Shown piece after piece: positions 39,627-43,344 of a stretch of 43,344 nucleotides of DNA. Made by a program: the position numbers and the translations under genes. The DNA comes from Clostridia bacterium (GTDB taxonomy: Bacteria > Bacillota > Clostridia > Oscillospirales > Acutalibacteraceae). Within the stretch, counting starts at the first letter, position 1; every line of letters starts with the position of its first letter. Below the pieces are notes generated by a model, which saw only the letters and a program-made list of their open reading frames with translations, did not search any database and had not been told where the DNA came from. Location: NCBI GenBank assembly GCA_017432485.1, contig JAFRJB010000139.1, positions 1-43,344 on the forward strand, read 5' to 3'.

Positions 39627-41048
39627 ATGAAAAAAATACTGACCATTCTTTTTATTTGCCTGTGCATGGCGCTGTGCCTCATCCCCTCGGTCGGAATGCT
39701 CTTCGGCAAAGAAGAGGAGAGTGCAGGCAATGAAATCAAAACCGAAAAGCCGCGCATCAAAACAGAAGCCGGCGCACTCAATACAGAGTATCTCCCCGAG
39801 TGGGGCAATTATTTTGAAAAGAATTTTGCCCTGCGCAGCGCGGCAATTACTGCCGACAACCGCCTGATGAGCACCCTCTTCGGCGTTTCGGACATCGCCG
39901 GTGTGGCAGTCGGCAAAGGCGGGTGGCTCTACTATACATCTACTTTGGATGATTACCTCGGCAGAAATACTTTAAGCGAAGCACAAATGCAGGGCTTGGT
40001 GCAAAATATCGAGATTTTGCGCGATTATGCCGCCAAATGCGGCAGCGAATTCTTGCTGTGTGTGGCGCCCAACAAAAACACTCTTTACCCGGAGCATATG
40101 GCGTATTATTACGCACCGGGTGCCACCGCGCCGCGCAACCGCGATTTGCTGCACAAGGCGCTGGCGGGCAGTGATATTGCCTACTGCAACCTCTTCGATG
40201 TATTGGCAGCCGAGCAGGAAACGCTGTATCTGCAAACCGACTCGCACTGGAACAATAAGGGTGCGCTGCTCGCGTATAACGCGGTGCTTGACAGTTTAGG
40301 CAAACCCCATGAAGACTTTGCATCCGCGCAAGTGACAAGAACAAAAGACCACCGCGGCGATTTGAGCAAAATGCTCTACCCCGCGGCGAATGACACGGAG
40401 TATAATTTCTACTACCCGACAGATGCGCTGTTCTCTTATGTAACAAATACCGAGAGCACCGAGGACTCGCTCATTCAAACGCGCAGCGAGGCTTCAGGGA
40501 GCCTCTATATGTACCGCGACTCTTTCGGCAATGCGCTGGTGCCCTTCTTTGCCACGGCTTATGAAAGCGCCACCTTTACCAAGAGTTTCCCCATGATTTT
40601 GGAAAACGATGTCACGGGCGGCTCTGCCGACACGGTGATTTTTGAAATTGTGGAAAGAAATATCAACTGGTTCTTAACACAGCCGCCGGTGGTCAGTGCC
40701 CCGGAACTAATGGTGTACGAAGTGCAGGCGGGCAGCGCCTGCGATACCGGATTGGAGTTAAAAGCTTGTGAATATTCGCCGGCATACATTGAAATTTCCG
40801 GCAATTTGGAGTATGATAAGAGAGAAGGCTCCCCGGTGTATGTGCGCCTGGAGAGCGAGAGCGGGCAAGCGCGCACTTTCCGCTGCTTCAATTACCTCAC
40901 CAAAGGCGGGGAAAACGGCTATTTGGCATACCTCAAAAGCGATATGTTTAAAGCGGGCGAAGCGGTCAAAGTGAGCGTATTAATCGAAAAAGAAAGTGAA
41001 TTTTATCAAATAGATTCCAAAACTTGTACCTATGGAGGGAAACAGTAA
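39627..41048 (+). CDS. AlgJ/AlgX-like (DHHW) secreted acyl-transfer protein
   Basis: 473 residues. N-terminal signal/anchor (ILFICLCMALCLIPSVGMLF). SGNH-type motifs: LQTDSHWNNKGALLAYNAV (catalytic Asp-x-His), DHRGDLSKMLYP and SLYMYRDSFGNALVP (the Ser region). Family members finish O-acetylation of polysaccharides outside the membrane with an MBOAT partner, here encoded 12 bases upstream. AGGAGG before ATG. The last ~110 residues form an additional beta-rich domain. Confidence 0.87.
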   Translation: MKKILTILFICLCMALCLIPSVGMLFGKEEESAGNEIKTEKPRIKTEAGALNTEYLPEWGNYFEKNFALRSAAITADNRLMSTLFGVSDIAGVAVGKGGWLYYTSTLDDYLGRNTLSEAQMQGLVQNIEILRDYAAKCGSEFLLCVAPNKNTLYPEHMAYYYAPGATAPRNRDLLHKALAGSDIAYCNLFDVLAAEQETLYLQTDSHWNNKGALLAYNAVLDSLGKPHEDFASAQVTRTKDHRGDLSKMLYPAANDTEYNFYYPTDALFSYVTNTESTEDSLIQTRSEASGSLYMYRDSFGNALVPFFATAYESATFTKSFPMILENDVTGGSADTVIFEIVERNINWFLTQPPVVSAPELMVYEVQAGSACDTGLELKACEYSPAYIEISGNLEYDKREGSPVYVRLESESGQARTFRCFNYLTKGGENGYLAYLKSDMFKAGEAVKVSVLIEKESEFYQIDSKTCTYGGKQ

Positions 41049-41049
41049 A

Positions 41050-42003
41050 GTGAAAACACTAACCAAAACCATTATTTCGTTATTACTCATTGCCGCGATG
41101 GCGGCGACATTCTGCGCCTGCGGCACTGCCGTCAGCATTTCAGTGCGCGATGGCGCGCAAACCACCAAAGTGGAGACCAAAACCGGCAAGAAGATTGCTG
41201 CCGTGTTGGAAGAAGCAAAAATCACCATCGGCGAAAAGGATGAAACCGAGCCCGCGCTCGATGCAAAACTGACAAAAGATGTTACTGAAATTATCATCAA
41301 GCGCTATGCTAAGGTGACGGTCGTTAAGGGCAAGGAGAAAAAAGAAGTTGAACTTGTCGGCGGCACGGTGGAGCAGGCAATTCAAAAAGCGGGCTTTAAA
41401 CTTGAAAAAGACGAAAGCCCCGATGCAGACCCCGCCGATTTCTTGAAAGACGGCATGACTATCACCATCGAAAAAGCCATAACCGTCACTTTGGTGCACG
41501 ACGGCAAGACCGACAAGGTTACCACCAAGACAAAAACGGTGGAAAAACTTTTGGAAGAGCAAAAAATCACCCTTGGTAAAGACGATGAAATCAGCGCCAA
41601 GAAAGATGCCAAACTCAAAGACGGCGCCAAAATTGTCATCAAAAGAGTAGAGTATAAAACCGAAAAGAGAACCGAAAAGGTGCCCTATGCCACCACCAAA
41701 GAGAACACCGATTCGCTCGCTGCCGGGCAAACCCAGGTGAAGCAAGCCGGGCAGGACGGTGAGAAGGAAGTCACCTATAAGGTAAAGTACGCCGATGGCA
41801 AGAAAGAAAGCGAAAAAGCGCTTTCGGAAAAGGTCACCAAAGAGGCGGTCAATGAGATTATTTTGGTCGGCACCGCTTCCGATAACAGCAGCGGCGAGAA
41901 GACCATTGTCAGCAAAACCCCGACTTATAACTGCGACGACCAGTCTCACGGCTACTACACCATTATTTATTCCGACGGCTCTGTAGAATACGAAGAGTTT
42001 TAA
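41050..42003 (+). CDS. DUF348/G5-type surface lipoprotein
   Basis: 317 residues. Signal sequence TIISLLLIAAMAATFCACG; lipidation near Cys24 possible. Three DUF348-like ubiquitin-fold repeats (VSISVRDGAQTTKVETKTGK; VTVVKGKEKKEVELVGGTVE; ITVTLVHDGKTDKVTTKTKT) precede a G5 domain (EKVPYATTKENTDSLAAGQT), as in Rpf/YabE-type wall proteins, but no catalytic 3D or lytic domain follows. GTG 41050 lies one base after the previous stop and ten bases after GGAGGG; the in-frame ATG 41032 would put the ribosome site inside the gene. Confidence 0.85.
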   Translation: MKTLTKTIISLLLIAAMAATFCACGTAVSISVRDGAQTTKVETKTGKKIAAVLEEAKITIGEKDETEPALDAKLTKDVTEIIIKRYAKVTVVKGKEKKEVELVGGTVEQAIQKAGFKLEKDESPDADPADFLKDGMTITIEKAITVTLVHDGKTDKVTTKTKTVEKLLEEQKITLGKDDEISAKKDAKLKDGAKIVIKRVEYKTEKRTEKVPYATTKENTDSLAAGQTQVKQAGQDGEKEVTYKVKYADGKKESEKALSEKVTKEAVNEIILVGTASDNSSGEKTIVSKTPTYNCDDQSHGYYTIIYSDGSVEYEEF

Positions 42004-42015
42004 TGTGAAATGAAC

Positions 42016-42048
42016 AGAGATTCAGGCAACTGCCTGAATCTCTTTTTT
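42016..42048 (+). terminator. Terminator of envelope operon
   Basis: AGAGATTCAGGCA / TGCCTGAATCTCT, 13 pairs with a tiny loop, then TTTTT. Confidence 0.93.
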
Positions 42049-42114
42049 CCGGCTCTATGAAAACTTAATGGAAAAGTACATTTTTGCGCGGGATAAATTG
42101 TGCTATATTTCGAT

Positions 42115-42142
42115 TGATTATATATTGGAAAGTGTTATAATG
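42115..42142 (+). promoter_or_regulatory. Promoter of CmpB-like gene
   Basis: TTGATT (42115-42120), 16-base spacer, TATAAT (42137-42142), 38 bases before the ATG. Confidence 0.6.
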
Positions 42143-42180
42143 AAGGAAGTGAGGCACAATCAAACTTTACAGGTGATGGA

Positions 42181-43065
42181 ATGACATATGTATTTCGCTT
42201 TGCCACCTTCTTTATGATCGGCTCTGCCGGCGGCTGGGTGGTCGAGCTCTTTTTCAGGCACTTTATGATGCTCGCCAAGGGCAAAAACCGCTGGGTCAAC
42301 CCCGGCTTTTTGGCAGGTCCCTGTCTGCCGATTTACGGCTTCGGGCTTTCTATCCTTTACTTTATGTCGTATTTCGGCGATATGCTGCCGATTGAAAACG
42401 CGTGGCTTAAGGCGATTGTGATTGTGCTCAGTGAAGCGGTGATAATGACCTTGGTCGAACTCATTGCCGGCGAAATCTTCATTATTCGCATGAAAATCAG
42501 GCTCTGGGATTATTCGCGCCAGTGGGGCAACTACAAGGGTATTATCTGCCCGCTGTTTTCCTGCATTTGGGGCGTGGTCGGTGCTACATACTATTTTCTT
42601 TTCCATTCGTGGCTGCCCGATGTGGTCGATTATTTTATCTCGCAAAACTACATCCTCTTTATTTTCGGTGTGTTTTACGGCATTTTCTTTGTCGACTACG
42701 CGTATTCCATGCAAATGGTCAAAAAAGTCAAGCAGTTCGCCGAGGAAAACGGTATCGTTATCTTCTATGACGATTTAAAAGAAGACATTGTCGCTTCGCG
42801 CGAGCAGAAAAAAGAGAAAACCGAGTTTACATTTGTCTTTCGCGGCAATATGCAAGAGCACTTAAAGCACTACTATGAAAAGCTCAAAGGCTCTGCCGAG
42901 AGCGCGGCGCAAAAAATGCAGGAGCACACCGAAGCGCTCAAAGTGCAGCTGCAGGAAAACACCGATGCTTTCAAAGAAAAGGTGCAGGAAAACACCGATG
43001 CCATCAAAGAAAAAGTGCAGGAGAATACCGAGCAGATTAAAGAGAAAATGGGCATCAAGAAGTAA
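42181..43065 (+). CDS. CmpB-type membrane protein with hendecad coiled-coil tail
   Basis: 294 residues. Residues 1-180 match the putative ABC-transporter permease family CmpB: GSAGGWVVELFFRHFMM, WVNPGFLAGPCLPIYGFG, LWDYSRQWGNYKGIICPLFS; about five membrane segments. Residues ~240-294 are a charged coiled coil with an exact 11-residue repeat KEKVQENTDAI in three near-identical copies. The membrane family is common in Firmicutes with no proven transport role. AGGTGATGG before ATG. Confidence 0.85.
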   Translation: MTYVFRFATFFMIGSAGGWVVELFFRHFMMLAKGKNRWVNPGFLAGPCLPIYGFGLSILYFMSYFGDMLPIENAWLKAIVIVLSEAVIMTLVELIAGEIFIIRMKIRLWDYSRQWGNYKGIICPLFSCIWGVVGATYYFLFHSWLPDVVDYFISQNYILFIFGVFYGIFFVDYAYSMQMVKKVKQFAEENGIVIFYDDLKEDIVASREQKKEKTEFTFVFRGNMQEHLKHYYEKLKGSAESAAQKMQEHTEALKVQLQENTDAFKEKVQENTDAIKEKVQENTEQIKEKMGIKK

Positions 43066-43189
43066 TGCGGAGTTCGGAATGCGGAATTAGAGGTGGCGCG
43101 CGCAGCGCGCATAAAAAAGGCGAGTTCGTTAGAACTCGCCTTTACTGAACACTGAAAACTGAACACTGAAAACTGAACACTAAAAAGTA
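43066..43189. other. Repeat tract after CmpB-like gene
   Basis: TGCGGAGTTCGGAATGCGGA tract (43066-43087), GCGCGC-GCA-GCGCGC hairpin (43096-43110), terminator (43116-43143) and a CTGAACA/CTGAAAA tandem tract (43144-43181). The same tract types occur at 373, 4824 and 10076. Confidence 0.7.
43116..43143 (+). terminator. Terminator of CmpB-like gene
   Basis: AAAGGCGAGTTC-GTTA-GAACTCGCCTTT, twelve pairs, short T-run. Confidence 0.8.
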
Positions 43190-43344
43190 AAAAAGCCTAC
43201 CGCGAAGCCCACGTGTTGATAAGGATAATAAGCCTCATTTTTATCTTTTTGCACAACAACTTCGTTAAAACCCCTTGGCAGGCGTCAGCCTTGCCAAGGG
43301 GTTTGTGCCTTGTTCTTGTACGAAAAATCTTAAAAATGAGGTGC
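43190..43344 (-). ncRNA. Possible 6S-like RNA, cut by window edge
   Basis: Read on the minus strand the segment forms a long imperfect hairpin: CCTCATTTTTA pairs with TAAAAATGAGG across it, a bubble-rich middle follows, and the tip is AAACCCCTTGGC/GCCAAGGGGTTT. Beyond the hairpin CAACACGTGGGCTTCGCGGT and AGGCTTTTTTAC look like the 3' side of an outer stem and a T-run. This layout fits 6S RNA, which binds RNA polymerase, but the 5' strand lies outside the window, so the identity is only a suggestion. Confidence 0.35.

Noticed and set aside
41140..41949. Phe-rich antisense frame within the DUF348 gene
   Set aside because: Complement of a Lys/Glu-rich gene; composition artefact.

Overview
The window looks like a chromosomal stretch from an anaerobic, low-to-mid GC gut-type Clostridia (Oscillospiraceae/Ruminococcaceae-like). 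The reasons are a complete trimeric [FeFe]-hydrogenase operon with its typical clostridial accessory genes, strong GGAGG ribosome binding sites, TnpV/TnpW-type mobile genes, and families of secreted fibronectin-III, beta-helix and InlB-repeat proteins. No rRNA, tRNA or CRISPR array was seen.

Layout. 1-1163: repeat-rich DNA and a DapF-fold gene. 1393-4821: a hydrogenase accessory operon (DRTGG, ATP-binding, a sensory-type [FeFe]-hydrogenase homologue, a second small DRTGG-like protein, a PHP phosphoesterase). 5041-10033: hydrogenase proper (HydC, an ATP-binding protein, a [2Fe-2S] protein, HydB with NADH/FMN sites, HydA with the H-cluster), closed by a strong terminator. About 10.25-22.5 kb: an integrative mobilizable element with a large serine recombinase, TnpW-like protein, ParB-like protein, relaxase, MobC, an XRE/nucleotidyltransferase toxin-antitoxin pair, a ParM/ParR segregation pair with iterons, and a small XRE regulator. 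22.6-27.9 kb: a LytS-type histidine kinase and an unusual XRE-receiver fusion, divergent from a large surface protein and a 46-residue peptide. 28-31 kb: a DUF6273 fragment, a secreted FnIII protein and an orphan TnpV operon. 31-35.6 kb: small lipoproteins and membrane proteins. 35.8-42 kb: a transglutaminase-like FnIII surface protein, MBOAT acyltransferase, AlgJ/AlgX-like protein and DUF348/G5 lipoprotein, apparently one envelope operon. 42.2-43.3 kb: a CmpB-type membrane protein and, at the very edge, a long hairpin that may be a 6S-like RNA.

The most striking gene is the 1008-residue protein at 18118-21144. It carries the DFDGD metal-binding motif of two-barrel RNA polymerases together with several sequence blocks typical of the eukaryotic RNA-silencing RNA-dependent RNA polymerases (RDR/QDE-1) in the right order. 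It overlaps an unrecognised 276-residue partner gene, is divergent from parM, appears to start on a leaderless message, and sits on a mobile element that also has a promoter-driven long hairpin RNA candidate at 10321-10433. This pair is the best candidate here for an undescribed system.

A second theme is intergenic: many small hairpins with 3-4 nt loops whose stem sequences differ completely while their flanks are conserved. Examples are five hairpins in a row at 2202-2310, four of them preceded by TCGATAT, and two dispersed repeats near 281 and 10151 that carry different but self-complementary stems at the same place.
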